DNA of 64,000 nt, from assembly GCA_900079695.1 (NCBI GenBank), contig LT599022.1, forward strand, positions 2,131,245 through 2,195,244, given 5' to 3'. Source of the DNA: an uncultured Alphaproteobacteria bacterium (GTDB lineage Bacteria; Pseudomonadota; Alphaproteobacteria; Rhodospirillales; Rhodospirillaceae). Both the position numbers and the translations under genes were made by a program. How positions within the stretch are numbered: the first letter of the stretch is position 1; each line of letters starts with the position of its first letter. Below are positions 49,487 through 57,778 of this stretch, in pieces. The notes beneath the pieces are model-generated. The model searched no databases and had not been told where the DNA came from. It worked only from the letters and a program-made list of their open reading frames with translations.

Positions 49487-49530
49487 ACGACGGCCGTTCC
49501 CCCGAGCGGGAACGGCCGTCGTCTCTTGTC
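49487..49530 (+). terminator. strong intrinsic terminator after lipoprotein
   Basis: ACGACGGCCGTTCCC and GGGAACGGCCGTCGT form a 15-bp stem with a 6-base loop, then CTCTTGT. It separates the lipoprotein from the tRNA gene. Confidence 0.75.
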
Positions 49531-49565
49531 AGCCGGAGCCCGCCCGCGCTAGTTTCGTCCGCGCC

Positions 49566-49652
49566 GCCCGCTTGATGGAACTGGTAGACATACCGGACTT
49601 AAAATCCGTTGCCCGCAAGGGCGTGGGGGTTCGAATCCCCCAGCGGGCACCA
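49566..49652 (+). tRNA. tRNA-Leu (anticodon UAA)
   Basis: An 87-base class II tRNA: acceptor arms GCCCGCT and AGCGGGC, anticodon stem CGGA/TCCG enclosing CTTAAAA (anticodon TAA), variable arm TGCCCGCAAGGGCGT, T-arm GGGGGTTCGAATCCCCC, and encoded CCA. It serves as the probable attachment site of the element that follows immediately. Confidence 0.97.
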
Positions 49653-49683
49653 AAATTCGATTTTCCTACCTTCGCCGAAGTTC

Positions 49684-49724
49684 GCCAGGGACCGCACCAA
49701 CACCGCACAATCCCTGGCATTTTT
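49684..49724 (+). terminator. terminator of tRNA-Leu
   Basis: GCCAGGGA and TCCCTGGC form an 8-bp stem with a 19-base loop, followed by ATTTTT, beginning 32 bases past the tRNA. Confidence 0.65.
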
Positions 49725-49777
49725 CACATAATAGCTTCGCCGCGTTTCGCCGAACCTCGTTGACACCCGCCGAAATT

Positions 49778-49856
49778 GGGGGTATTTCTCGGGGTAGAAA
49801 GCACGGGGTATCCGAATTCGATTGTCGGAATACCCCCAGCGGAGGCGATACCCCCC
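49778..49856. repeat. cluster of GGGGTAT direct and inverted repeats beside the integrase gene
   Basis: GGGGTAT (or GGGGTAG) occurs at 49779, 49791 and 49805 and as ATACCCC at 49830 and 49848. Two of them form a hairpin with the TCGGA segment between. They sit between the tRNA end and the integrase start, as integrase arm or regulator sites would. Confidence 0.55.
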
Positions 49857-49858
49857 AA

Positions 49859-51076
49859 GTGGCTGTAACCCTCACAAATACCGCTGTTTTCTCGGCCAAG
49901 CCGCGCGAAAAAGCCTACAAGCTTTTCGACGGACAGGGACTCTTCCTCAACGTGACGCCAACCGGCGGAAAACTCTGGCGATTGAAGTACCGCTTCGGCG
50001 GCAAGGAAAAGCTTCTGAGCCTCGGAAAATACCCCGAAATCAGCCTCGCCACCGCGCGCGAGCTGGCATTCGAGGCCCGCAAGCAGTTGTCCCTCGGGGT
50101 CGACCCCGGCGCAGCCAAGCAAGCCGCCAAGGCGAAAGCGGTGGAAGACGGCCTCACCTTCGCGACCGTCGCCGAGGAATGGTATGTGAAGCGCGCGGCC
50201 GCCGTCGCCGAAATCACCTCCCGGCACATCCGCCACCGCCTCGACAAGTTCCTCCTGCCCGACCTGGGCAATCTCCCCATCAAGTCGATTGTGCCGCGCC
50301 AGATCCTCACGCCGCTTCGGCGCGTCGAGGAACGCGGACACGCCCACTCTGCCCGGCGGGCGCTTCAGATATGCGGACAGGTGTTCCGCTACGGAGTCGC
50401 CTGCGGCTATGTGGAATCCGACCCCACGCGCGACCTGCGGGGCGCGCTGACGATGGAAACCACCACCCATCAGCAGAGCATCACCGAGCCGAAGTCCGTG
50501 GGGGCGCTGCTGCGCGCCATCTGGGACTATGAAGGCTCCCCCGTGGTCGTGCTGGCGTTGCGGATGGCCGTCTATGTATTCGTTCGCCCCGGCGAGCTAC
50601 GCCACGCCGAATGGTCGGAGATCGACTTCGACGCGGCGGAATGGCGCATCCCGGCGGCGAAGATGAAGATGCGGCAGACCCACATCGTCCCGCTCGCCAA
50701 GCAGACCTTGGAAGTGCTGGCGGAGCTTCACCCCTTCACCGGCAAGGGGCGATACCTCTTCCCCTCGGAACGCACCGTACTGCGCCCGATCAGCAACGGA
50801 ACGCTGAACGCCGCCCTCCGGCGCATGGGGTACAGCAAGGACGAGATCGTTGCCCACGGCTTCCGCAGCATGGCCAGCACGCTTCTGAACGAGCAAGGAT
50901 GGAACCGCGACGCCATCGAGCGCCAGCTTGCGCACGCCGAAGGCAACAGCGTTCGCCGCGCCTATAACTACGCGGAACACCTGCCCGAGCGGCGGAAGAT
51001 GATGCAGGCATATGCCGACCACCTCGACGGCCTCCGCCTTGGCGCGAAGGTCATCAGACTATCCGGGGGACAATAG
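49859..51076 (+). CDS. int: P4-type tyrosine integrase
   Basis: Site-specific recombinase, 405 residues from GTG 49859. N-terminal DUF4102 arm-binding domain (SAKPREKAYKLFDGQGLFL), a core-binding domain, then the catalytic domain with Arg243, His333, Arg336, His359 and Tyr369. The longer frame begins with a TTG that lies in the repeat cluster and is unlikely. It is read away from the tRNA. Confidence 0.95.
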   Translation: MAVTLTNTAVFSAKPREKAYKLFDGQGLFLNVTPTGGKLWRLKYRFGGKEKLLSLGKYPEISLATARELAFEARKQLSLGVDPGAAKQAAKAKAVEDGLTFATVAEEWYVKRAAAVAEITSRHIRHRLDKFLLPDLGNLPIKSIVPRQILTPLRRVEERGHAHSARRALQICGQVFRYGVACGYVESDPTRDLRGALTMETTTHQQSITEPKSVGALLRAIWDYEGSPVVVLALRMAVYVFVRPGELRHAEWSEIDFDAAEWRIPAAKMKMRQTHIVPLAKQTLEVLAELHPFTGKGRYLFPSERTVLRPISNGTLNAALRRMGYSKDEIVAHGFRSMASTLLNEQGWNRDAIERQLAHAEGNSVRRAYNYAEHLPERRKMMQAYADHLDGLRLGAKVIRLSGGQ

Positions 51077-51154
51077 CCCCGGATAGAGCGAGCCGAGGCG
51101 GTGCTGGACCCACTGCCTCGGCTCTATCCTCAACCCGATTTAGGAGATCGGATC

Positions 51155-51817
51155 ATGGACGGAGTGCAGACTACCACACGCGCGAGTGCGTTCAACGTAA
51201 AGGGCTTGGTTGCCCTCGGACATGTTGTTGGGAACTTCACCCCGGATATGATCCCGGTGGTTGACGACGACGCACTCAATTCCTTTTTCTGCGAGACGAT
51301 GGACCGAGTCATGGACATCGAAAGCGCCTGCCTCCAGGACCTTGAATGGAAACTGCGGAACTTCTCTGGCGAACTTGAAGGGATTGACGACCTCGAGCTG
51401 GAAGAGATGGGCCACCCCGCCTTGCGGCGCTGGGCAGACCTCCTCCGCGCGGACATCCTGCGGCTGATCGGCACGGAACAGACCGACCCCGACGCGCCGG
51501 TTCTCGACGCCTTCCGGGCGTGGGCGACCATCTGCCGTCAGCACCGCGCCAAATTCCAAGCCGAAGACGTTCCGGACGATGTTGCGGATCGCATGTGCGA
51601 CGAGCGCCGCCGCCTCTGGGGCGAGTTGATGGCGCTTCCGGCGGTCACGGCGGCGGGCATGGCCGCGAAAGCCTACGCCGCCGCCGATTTCCACGGCGAC
51701 GGAATCGAAGCCCCCGAAGATGACGACCACACCTATGAAGCCGAAACCGCACGCGCCATCATCGCGGACGCGAAGCGCCTGCTTCCGGCGGGCATACTCG
51801 GAGGGATGGCGTCATGA
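51155..51817 (+). CDS. phage hypothetical protein
   Basis: A 220-residue soluble protein, acidic and Ala-rich, with AGGAG 9 bases before ATG 51155. The middle is helical (DRVMDIESACLQDLEWKLRN, then VLDAFRAWATICRQHR). No recognised family. Stop overlaps the next gene's start by four bases, so they are coupled. Confidence 0.7.
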   Translation: MDGVQTTTRASAFNVKGLVALGHVVGNFTPDMIPVVDDDALNSFFCETMDRVMDIESACLQDLEWKLRNFSGELEGIDDLELEEMGHPALRRWADLLRADILRLIGTEQTDPDAPVLDAFRAWATICRQHRAKFQAEDVPDDVADRMCDERRRLWGELMALPAVTAAGMAAKAYAAADFHGDGIEAPEDDDHTYEAETARAIIADAKRLLPAGILGGMAS

Positions 51818-52020
51818 GCCGCACTGTCTACGAAGTGGATATGGCCGCAATGGACGCGGCGCGGCGCGCACTGGCTGGCCTCCGGGATATCCTCTACTGC
51901 CTGGAAACGTCAGACTGCGCCCCTCAACGCGATGCACTCGGCGTTCTTGGCGACGCCGTTCTGAGCATCGAGAAGACTATTGAAGGCGGGCTTTCCGATA
52001 AGACGCGAAACGCAGCCTGA
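51814..52020 (+). CDS. small phage hypothetical protein
   Basis: 68 residues, mainly helical (MDAARRALAGLRDILYCLETSDCA). No family recognised; coupled to the 51155 gene through an ATGA overlap. Confidence 0.55.
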   Translation: MSRTVYEVDMAAMDAARRALAGLRDILYCLETSDCAPQRDALGVLGDAVLSIEKTIEGGLSDKTRNAA

Positions 52021-52064
52021 TTGGTGACATTCACCGAATCGGCGGAGCGAGGAAGGACGAGACA

Positions 52065-52316
52065 ATGGAAGGCAGACACGTCAAAGGCGCTCGGGCGATG
52101 CTGGGCTTGAGCCAAACCGACCTGTGCAAGGCGGCTGGCATCAGCAGGCAGACGCTTGTGGATATCGAGAACGACGCAGGCGACCCGAAGCTCTCGTCCC
52201 TCCGAGCCCTGGAGGAAGCACTGATCCGATACGGCGCACGCTTTGCCGAAGACGGCGAGACGATCACGGTACGCATTCCAAAGCACATGGACGCCACCGA
52301 AGACGCGGCGTCCTGA
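52065..52316 (+). CDS. XRE-family DNA-binding protein
   Basis: An 83-residue Cro/CI-like helix-turn-helix protein: ARAMLGLSQTDLCKAAGISRQTLVDIEN covers the five-helix core. A small inverted repeat (GGTGA-CAT-TCACC, 52023-52035) lies before it, a possible operator. Probably an element regulator. Confidence 0.85.
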   Translation: MEGRHVKGARAMLGLSQTDLCKAAGISRQTLVDIENDAGDPKLSSLRALEEALIRYGARFAEDGETITVRIPKHMDATEDAAS

Positions 52317-52406
52317 TCCAGATCGGCGGGGATAGGGTAGCTCCCGAACGCGCGGAACCGCACCGCGCTTCCCCGCCGACCACTGCGGAGCCCAGCGGAG
52401 GGCGTG

Positions 52407-53231
52407 ATGGACTTTGACCAATTTCTACGCGAAACGTCATCAGTGGGTGGAAAGCAGAAGGCGCTCAGTGCAGCCATCGAGGCACTACCCATTCTCTCTG
52501 GCCGTGAAATCCGGAAAGACGTCCACAGCTACGCGATTGCAGCCCGCGCCATAATGGGAGGGATCACGAGCACTGGGAAACATGGCGTCTCGATGAAAGA
52601 GCGCCAACATGACGCTAGCCCTCAAGCCGACCTCAAGCAGATCGAGACGCTACGGCAACTGATCCGCGATCTTGGTAAATGCATTGAGGGCCTTTCGCCC
52701 AGCGCGTGGCGCGTCTTGGCGGAAGCCTTAGCAACGACCCCAGCCAAGCCAGAGCAGCCGTCAGGGCGGATAGACAAGCTCATCTGGGAACCGCTGCCCG
52801 GCGACTATCTGAATGATCCCCTTGCGCAAGAGATCACCCACCAAATCCAGACGTGGCTCGGCCAGCCAGGGGGTAACCCGATATGGCGACTCCGCAACGA
52901 AAGCGACGCCCTTCTACGGCCAACACGCCTGGCGGCCCAAAGGCTTAAGGCTCAAGCATCGCATCCAGGAACCAGAACAGGCCGCCCGAGCAAGAAACTC
53001 GCGAAGGTCATCGCTGCTACCGCGAAAGAGGCATACGAAGACCTGACGGGAAAGAGAGCAACACGCGGGAGCATTTCGGTGCAGGTCAATGACCATCTTG
53101 AGGGGCAGCGAGCATCGAGCGAATTTATTGGCTTTCTGGAAAACACCTATGCGGCTCTTGGGATAAGCGCGAGCGCCGGAAGTATGGCCCGAGCGGTCCT
53201 AGATGGTGAAAAGATCGGCAGAGACGAGTAA
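52407..53231 (+). CDS. element-borne hypothetical protein
   Basis: A 274-residue protein with GGAGG 5 bases before ATG 52407. The C-terminal half reads KEAYEDLTGKRATR...EFIGFLENTYAALGISASAGSMARAVL, a stretch resembling many genomic-island orphans. Codon use is clearly less GC-rich than neighbours, which suggests a different origin. Function unknown. Confidence 0.65.
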   Translation: MDFDQFLRETSSVGGKQKALSAAIEALPILSGREIRKDVHSYAIAARAIMGGITSTGKHGVSMKERQHDASPQADLKQIETLRQLIRDLGKCIEGLSPSAWRVLAEALATTPAKPEQPSGRIDKLIWEPLPGDYLNDPLAQEITHQIQTWLGQPGGNPIWRLRNESDALLRPTRLAAQRLKAQASHPGTRTGRPSKKLAKVIAATAKEAYEDLTGKRATRGSISVQVNDHLEGQRASSEFIGFLENTYAALGISASAGSMARAVLDGEKIGRDE

Positions 53232-53328
53232 TTTTCTCCATCGTTCCGGCGAAAACACAGCACAGATCACGCTTTAAACTCCATAAGCATCCCGTTCCCT
53301 GTCTTCCTACTCTTGTCATGTTCCGTAC

Positions 53329-53344
53329 GGTCACGCCGGTGACC
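53329..53344. promoter_or_regulatory. palindrome before AlpA-like gene
   Basis: GGTCAC-GCCG-GTGACC, six-base arms with a four-base centre, about 30 bases before the start of the next gene. A candidate operator. Confidence 0.4.
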
Positions 53345-53372
53345 GCCATCACCTTAACGAAAGGACATGGCA

Positions 53373-53564
53373 ATGCAGTATCTCTCGATTTCCGAATTCC
53401 GCGCCCGCTTTGGCATCGGCTCGACCCTCACCTACGAGCTTCTGAAGACCGGCAAGCTGCGCGCGGTCAAGATTGGCCGCTGCACCCGCATTTCGCTGGA
53501 ATCGGCGGAAGCCTGGGCGAAGTCCCTCCCCTCCGCCTTCCCGACCGCCGACGACGCCGCCTGA
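53373..53564 (+). CDS. AlpA/excisionase-like helix-turn-helix protein
   Basis: A 63-residue MerR-type small DNA-binding protein: QYLSISEFRARFGIGSTLTYELLKTGKLRAVKIGRCTRI is the excisionase/AlpA pattern. AAAGGA is 7 bases before ATG 53373; the ATG six bases earlier is too close. It may control excision or switch on the structural operon. Confidence 0.8.
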   Translation: MQYLSISEFRARFGIGSTLTYELLKTGKLRAVKIGRCTRISLESAEAWAKSLPSAFPTADDAA

Positions 53565-53574
53565 GGGCCGCGCC

Positions 53575-53823
53575 ATGCTGACCGGCCTTCAACTACGCGC
53601 CGCGCGCGCGATCCTGCGAATCTCGTCCGATAAGCTCGCCGAACTGGCCGGGGTTTCCACGCCGACGGTGAAGCGGGCCGAAGCGGTTGACGGAATTCCG
53701 CCGATCCGGGCACGAAGCCTCGCGGCGATCCAATCAGCCCTCGAAACCGCAGGTATCGTCTTCATCGCACCAGACAGCACCCACGGCGCTGGCATCTACA
53801 CTGCAAAGCGGGGTGCCGCATGA
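53575..53823 (+). CDS. XRE-like helix-turn-helix protein
   Basis: 82 residues: LRAARAILRISSDKLAELAGVSTPTVKRAEAVDG resembles the XRE family with a loop typical of plasmid or phage regulators. It overlaps the primase start by four bases. Confidence 0.8.
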   Translation: MLTGLQLRAARAILRISSDKLAELAGVSTPTVKRAEAVDGIPPIRARSLAAIQSALETAGIVFIAPDSTHGAGIYTAKRGAA

Positions 53824-55274
53824 CCGGTCCCTTCGGTTCCGACGCGGAAGACCTCGCCCGCCTGGGCATCGCCGTCCTGCCTCTCGGTGGAGATCAGGGG
53901 AAAGAACCTCTCGTTTCCGGCTTCGGCAAGTGGAAGCGCCGTCCGGGCGGGAAGCACCTCGCCAAGCTGCTCCAGAAGTTCGGCGATGCGAATATCGGGG
54001 CGCTGGCGCATCTCTCGGGCGTGACTATCGTTGATATCGATGACGCGGCGCTGATCCCGGCCATGCTGGAACGCTACGGCGATACGCCCTTGCAGACGCA
54101 GACGCCGAGCGGGGGCGTACATCTCTGGTATCGCCACAACGGCGAGCGGTGCCGCAATCTCCGGTCTGAGGGGCTTGCGGTCGATATCAAGGGGCATGGC
54201 GGCTATGTCGTCATCCCGCCATCGATCCGCACATCCGGCCCCCATGTCGGGAAACCGTACACGTTCCGGCGTGGCGACTGGGGCGACCTCGGATCGCTCC
54301 CGTTCATGCGGTGTACGGAAACCATACACGGGGGAGACAGTCCCAAGGTCGTACCCCTCTCTCGGTGTACGGAAACCATACACGGCGACGTTGGGACGCG
54401 GAATGACCGCCTGTTCCGGGAGGTACACGGTTGGGCGGCAAGAAACCCCGGCGCATCACCCGTCGCCGTGCGCGCATTCGCCGATCAGATCAACGCCCGC
54501 CTACGTCCGCCGTTGCCGGAGGCGGAGGTGGAGAAGACTGCAAACTCCATTATCAAGATGCGCGCCGAAGGCCGTCTCTGGCACGCGGACGGGAAACCCC
54601 GTTTCGCGGTGTCTCAGGACTTCCTCGACCAGTTCGAGGGCGACGGCAACGCCCTGATGCTGATGCTGACGCTGATCCTTGCCCACGGCGCGCGCAAAGA
54701 GCCCTTCGCTATCTCAGACGCAGGCATGACGGCAGCCGAGGTAATCCCCGGATGGAGGCGCGAGAAATACCGCAACGCCAAGGGCGCGCTCCTCTCCTAC
54801 GGCATGCTGCGGATCGTCCACAAGGCCACCGGCAAGATTGGAGATTGCAACACCTACGACCTAACCACCGTGTATGGAAACCATACTGAATATAACTATA
54901 CACTCGCCCCCCTCTCGCCCCCGCCCCCTGATACCCCCCTGGGTGCACCATCATCACCCTCGCGGGACGCTTCTTCTGTTCCTGTGTCGGACGGCAATTC
55001 GCTCCCGTCCTCCCTTGCCCAACTCGACCTTGTGGAATTCCTCGGCGGGCCGTCCACCACCGCGTCCACGGAGGATCAACTCCGAGAGGATGCGAAGGGC
55101 AAACTAATCGGCGAGGCGCGCGGAACGCAGAAACGGCTTGCCCTGACGCTGGGCTTGTCGCCCTGCCACTTGAGCAACTTCCTGGCGGGAAAGTTCGGAT
55201 TGAACGACACGGCGGCGCGGGCGCTGCGCGAGTGGATCGACGGCAACCTGAGCATCGGAGGCGAAGCGGCATGA
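53820..55274 (+). CDS. bifunctional primase-polymerase (AEP-type) replication protein
   Basis: A 484-residue protein. The N-terminal prim-pol domain carries VDIDD (residues 71-75), the metal-binding DxD, and GGVHLWYR with the catalytic His. Middle residues are a primase C-terminal-like/helicase-lacking region. A Pro-rich linker (about 365-400) leads to a C-terminal helix-turn-helix (LTLGLSPCHLSNFLAGKFGLN). Probably initiates the element's replication. Four copies of a palindromic repeat lie within the gene. Confidence 0.85.
   Translation: MTGPFGSDAEDLARLGIAVLPLGGDQGKEPLVSGFGKWKRRPGGKHLAKLLQKFGDANIGALAHLSGVTIVDIDDAALIPAMLERYGDTPLQTQTPSGGVHLWYRHNGERCRNLRSEGLAVDIKGHGGYVVIPPSIRTSGPHVGKPYTFRRGDWGDLGSLPFMRCTETIHGGDSPKVVPLSRCTETIHGDVGTRNDRLFREVHGWAARNPGASPVAVRAFADQINARLRPPLPEAEVEKTANSIIKMRAEGRLWHADGKPRFAVSQDFLDQFEGDGNALMLMLTLILAHGARKEPFAISDAGMTAAEVIPGWRREKYRNAKGALLSYGMLRIVHKATGKIGDCNTYDLTTVYGNHTEYNYTLAPLSPPPPDTPLGAPSSPSRDASSVPVSDGNSLPSSLAQLDLVEFLGGPSTTASTEDQLREDAKGKLIGEARGTQKRLALTLGLSPCHLSNFLAGKFGLNDTAARALREWIDGNLSIGGEAA
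54244..54263 (+). repeat. dyad repeat copy 1 (diverged)
   Basis: ATGTCGGGAAACCGTACACG; 16 of 20 bases match copies 2 and 3. In the primase gene. Confidence 0.5.
54309..54331 (+). repeat. dyad repeat copy 2
   Basis: Core GTGTACGGAAACCATACAC at 54311-54329; flanked by CG and GG. Identical to copy 3 over 23 bases. Encodes RCTETIHG in the primase. Confidence 0.8.
54363..54385 (+). repeat. dyad repeat copy 3
   Basis: Identical to copy 2 over 23 bases, 54 bases (exactly 18 codons) downstream. Confidence 0.8.
54868..54889 (+). repeat. dyad repeat copy 4
   Basis: GTGTATGGAAACCATACTG core; differs from copy 2 at two positions. It lies at the start of the linker region. Confidence 0.7.
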
Positions 55275-55663
55275 AGCGGGTATCACGGCAACCCCAACTC
55301 GAACGGCACGCGGCACGCGGCGAACTGGGGGCTACGAAAGCGGAGAACGAAATCCTTTATGAAGTCGGCGACCGTTACCGGGCGCTCTACGAGGCGGCGA
55401 TTGAGAGCACGCCAACGGCGAAGTGGGATATGCGGGTGAGCGGCGGCGCTCCCGATTGCACCGTGCTGCATAGCGCCAAGCAGAAACTGCGCCGGATCGA
55501 GGGTCAGCTAGGGCGGATTCAAGTTCGCGGCCTGAGGAAAGTCTGCATCGAAGGCCGGTCTGCCGAGGAATGGGCAATAAGCGAGGGAGAAACGCGGACG
55601 GGTGTCGGCCTCGCTATGCTTCGGGTTGCCCTGCGGGAACTTCACCGTATCCTAGCCGCGTAG
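55271..55663 (+). CDS. phage hypothetical protein
   Basis: 130 residues, basic and helical (NEILYEVGDRYRALYEAAIEST, then LRRIEGQLGRIQVRGL). Its ATG overlaps the primase stop. No family recognised. Confidence 0.6.
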   Translation: MKRVSRQPQLERHAARGELGATKAENEILYEVGDRYRALYEAAIESTPTAKWDMRVSGGAPDCTVLHSAKQKLRRIEGQLGRIQVRGLRKVCIEGRSAEEWAISEGETRTGVGLAMLRVALRELHRILAA

Positions 55664-55693
55664 AGCTATCAGAAGTCTACGGACCAGATGGAC

Positions 55694-55722
55694 TTGACAC
55701 AGATGCAGCAGACTGGTACCAT
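55694..55722 (+). promoter_or_regulatory. sigma-70-like promoter before the structural genes
   Basis: Perfect TTGACA, 17-base spacer, TACCAT. About 75 bases before the 55799 gene. Confidence 0.65.
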
Positions 55723-55750
55723 GAGAACATAATAGGAACTTGTGTCCTGA

Positions 55751-55785
55751 ACCCGGCCCTCTCCCGATGGAGCGCCGGGTTTTTC
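55751..55785 (+). terminator. hairpin/T-run between promoter and 55799 gene
   Basis: ACCCGGC and GCCGGGT form a 7-bp stem with inner CTC/GAG pairing, followed by TTTTTCT. It follows the promoter by about 30 bases, so it might end a short leader transcript or act as an attenuator. Confidence 0.65.
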
Positions 55786-55798
55786 TATGGAGGAAACC

Positions 55799-55999
55799 AT
55801 GCTGACCAATCCCGACAATCGGTTGGCTTTCACCGTCGATGAGTTGGCGGAAGCGGCGGGAATTTCCCGCGCCAAGGCGTACGCAGACATCGCAAGCGGC
55901 AAGATTCCGGCGCGGCGCTCGGATCGGAGAATCCTGGTGCCCGTCGAAGCTGCGCGCGCATGGCTGGCGAGCTTGCCGCCCGCTTTCGAGTGCGAATAG
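55799..55999 (+). CDS. second AlpA/excisionase-like protein
   Basis: 66 residues: TVDELAEAAGISRAKAYADIASGKIPARRSDRRILVP is the MerR-type excisionase pattern. GGAGG is 5 bases before ATG 55799. First gene after the promoter-hairpin leader and directly before the portal. Confidence 0.8.
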   Translation: MLTNPDNRLAFTVDELAEAAGISRAKAYADIASGKIPARRSDRRILVPVEAARAWLASLPPAFECE

Positions 56000-56008
56000 C
56001 GAGGAAAC

Positions 56009-57238
56009 GTGTTCGAGCGACTGAAACAGGCGATGGGACTGGAGACGAAAGCGGCGGGCGGCTTGGCCGACCCGGCGACGCTTGCGCTTCTCGGCGGCCT
56101 TGGGCCGACTGCTGCGGGGGTGTCCGTGACGCCCTCGACGGCTCTGCGCTGCCCGGCGGTCTTCGCCTCCGTGAAGGTGCTTGCCGAGAGCGTGGCGAGC
56201 CTGCCGGTTCACGTCTACCGGCGCACCGAGGACGGCGGGCGCGAGCGTGCCAGCGATCACCCGCTTGAGGCGGTCCTGAACGACGCGGCGAACCCGTGGA
56301 CCCCGGCGAGCGAGTTTCGCTTGTTGATGACCACCGCGCTGGCCTTGAACGGCAACTGCTACGCCTATGCGAACCGCGACCGCGACGGACGGGTGGTGGA
56401 GTTGATCCCGCTCGACGCCTCCGCCGTGTCGGTGTCGCGGAACAGCACGACGCTTGAACCGATCTACCGCGTGACCGAAGCCAACAACCAAGTGCACGAG
56501 TACGGGCGCAGCGAGATTTTCCACGTTCGCGGCATCGGCACTTCCATGCTGACAGGCGATTCCCCGGTCCTGGCGGGGCGCGAGGCAATCGGCATCGCGT
56601 TGGCCGGTGAAATCCTCGCCGGATCGCTGATGGCGAACGGGGCGCAGCCTGCGGGCATGCTGAAGCATCCGAAGAAGTTGGCGAAGGAAATCTTGGACCG
56701 CCTACGGGTGGCGTGGGACAGCCGCTACACGGGCGCTGACAAGGTGGGAAAGACCATCATCTTGGAAGACGGGATGGAGTTTCAGCAACTCGGCATGACC
56801 TCGGTTGATGCGCAGTTTCTTGAACAACGCCGGTTCCAACTTGAGGAAGTCGCGCGCCTCTGGCGTGTGCCACTGACCCTGCTCGGCAATCTCGACCGCG
56901 CGACGCACAGCAACGCCGAACAGCTTGGGCAGCAGTTCCTTTCATACTGCCTCATGCCGATCCTGCGGCTCTGGCAGGACGCGCTCCGCCTGACCTGCCT
57001 CAGTCCTGAGGAGCGCCGCGACCACTACGTTGAATTCCTGGTGGACGACCTTGCCCGCGCCGACCTCACCGCCCGGTTCGAGGCGTACTCGAAGGCGATC
57101 AACTCGGGTGTGCTGAGTCCCAACGAGGCGCGAGGTATGGAGAATCGCGGACCCTACGCGGGCGGCGAAACCTACATGCGCCCGGTCAATACCGCCCCGG
57201 CCCCGACCTCCGGCGGCAACAAGCAGGAGGCCGCATGA
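56009..57238 (+). CDS. HK97-family portal protein
   Basis: A 409-residue portal that would form the dodecameric DNA channel at the capsid vertex. RCPAVFASVKVLAESVASLPVHVYRR near the N-terminus and the RDRDGRVVELIPL and EQRRFQLEEVARLWRVP segments are typical. GTG start with GAGGAAAC. Upstream there is no terminase. Confidence 0.93.
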   Translation: MFERLKQAMGLETKAAGGLADPATLALLGGLGPTAAGVSVTPSTALRCPAVFASVKVLAESVASLPVHVYRRTEDGGRERASDHPLEAVLNDAANPWTPASEFRLLMTTALALNGNCYAYANRDRDGRVVELIPLDASAVSVSRNSTTLEPIYRVTEANNQVHEYGRSEIFHVRGIGTSMLTGDSPVLAGREAIGIALAGEILAGSLMANGAQPAGMLKHPKKLAKEILDRLRVAWDSRYTGADKVGKTIILEDGMEFQQLGMTSVDAQFLEQRRFQLEEVARLWRVPLTLLGNLDRATHSNAEQLGQQFLSYCLMPILRLWQDALRLTCLSPEERRDHYVEFLVDDLARADLTARFEAYSKAINSGVLSPNEARGMENRGPYAGGETYMRPVNTAPAPTSGGNKQEAA

Positions 57239-57774
57239 AACGGCAACTCGACCTTGAAACCAAGTTCACCCCCGCTCCCTCGGACGCGGGGGTTTTTCGT
57301 GGGTACGCCGCCACCTTCGGCGCGAAAGACAGCTACGGCGATATCGTCGCGCCCGGTGCCTTCAAGGCGTCGCTCGCCCAGCACAAAGCGGCGGGAACCC
57401 GCCCGCTCATGCTGTGGCAACACCGGGTTGATGAGCCCATCGGGGTGTGGACCGGCATCCGCGAAGACATGGCGGGCCTGATGGTCGAGGGCAGCCTTGT
57501 GACCGACACCCCCGAAGGCGGGAAAGCCTATTCGCTGCTGAAAGCAGGGGCCTTGAACGGCCTGAGCATCGGCTTCCGCACCCGAAAGGCTAAGGCCATG
57601 CCGGGCGGCGGGCGGCTGCTGGAAGAGATCGACCTTGTGGAAATTTCACTCGTCAGTTTGCCGAGCAACCCGACTGCCCGCGTGACCGACGTTCGGGCGG
57701 AGATCCCCTCCGCGATCAGTGCGGCAGAGTTGGCCGCTTTCTTCCGCGCGTGCGCGCGGCATTTCGGAGAATGA
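57235..57774 (+). CDS. HK97-family prohead protease
   Basis: A 179-residue serine protease: RGYAATFGAKDSYGDIVAPGAF with the catalytic His expected in MLWQHRVDEPIG, Ser in the LSIGFR segment. It matures the capsid. Overlaps the portal stop by four bases and precedes the capsid. Confidence 0.92.
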   Translation: MKRQLDLETKFTPAPSDAGVFRGYAATFGAKDSYGDIVAPGAFKASLAQHKAAGTRPLMLWQHRVDEPIGVWTGIREDMAGLMVEGSLVTDTPEGGKAYSLLKAGALNGLSIGFRTRKAKAMPGGGRLLEEIDLVEISLVSLPSNPTARVTDVRAEIPSAISAAELAAFFRACARHFGE

Positions 57775-57778
57775 GCAT

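Noticed and set aside
49724-50470. Minus-strand frame antisense to integrase
   Set aside because: Shadow of the integrase, no independent support.
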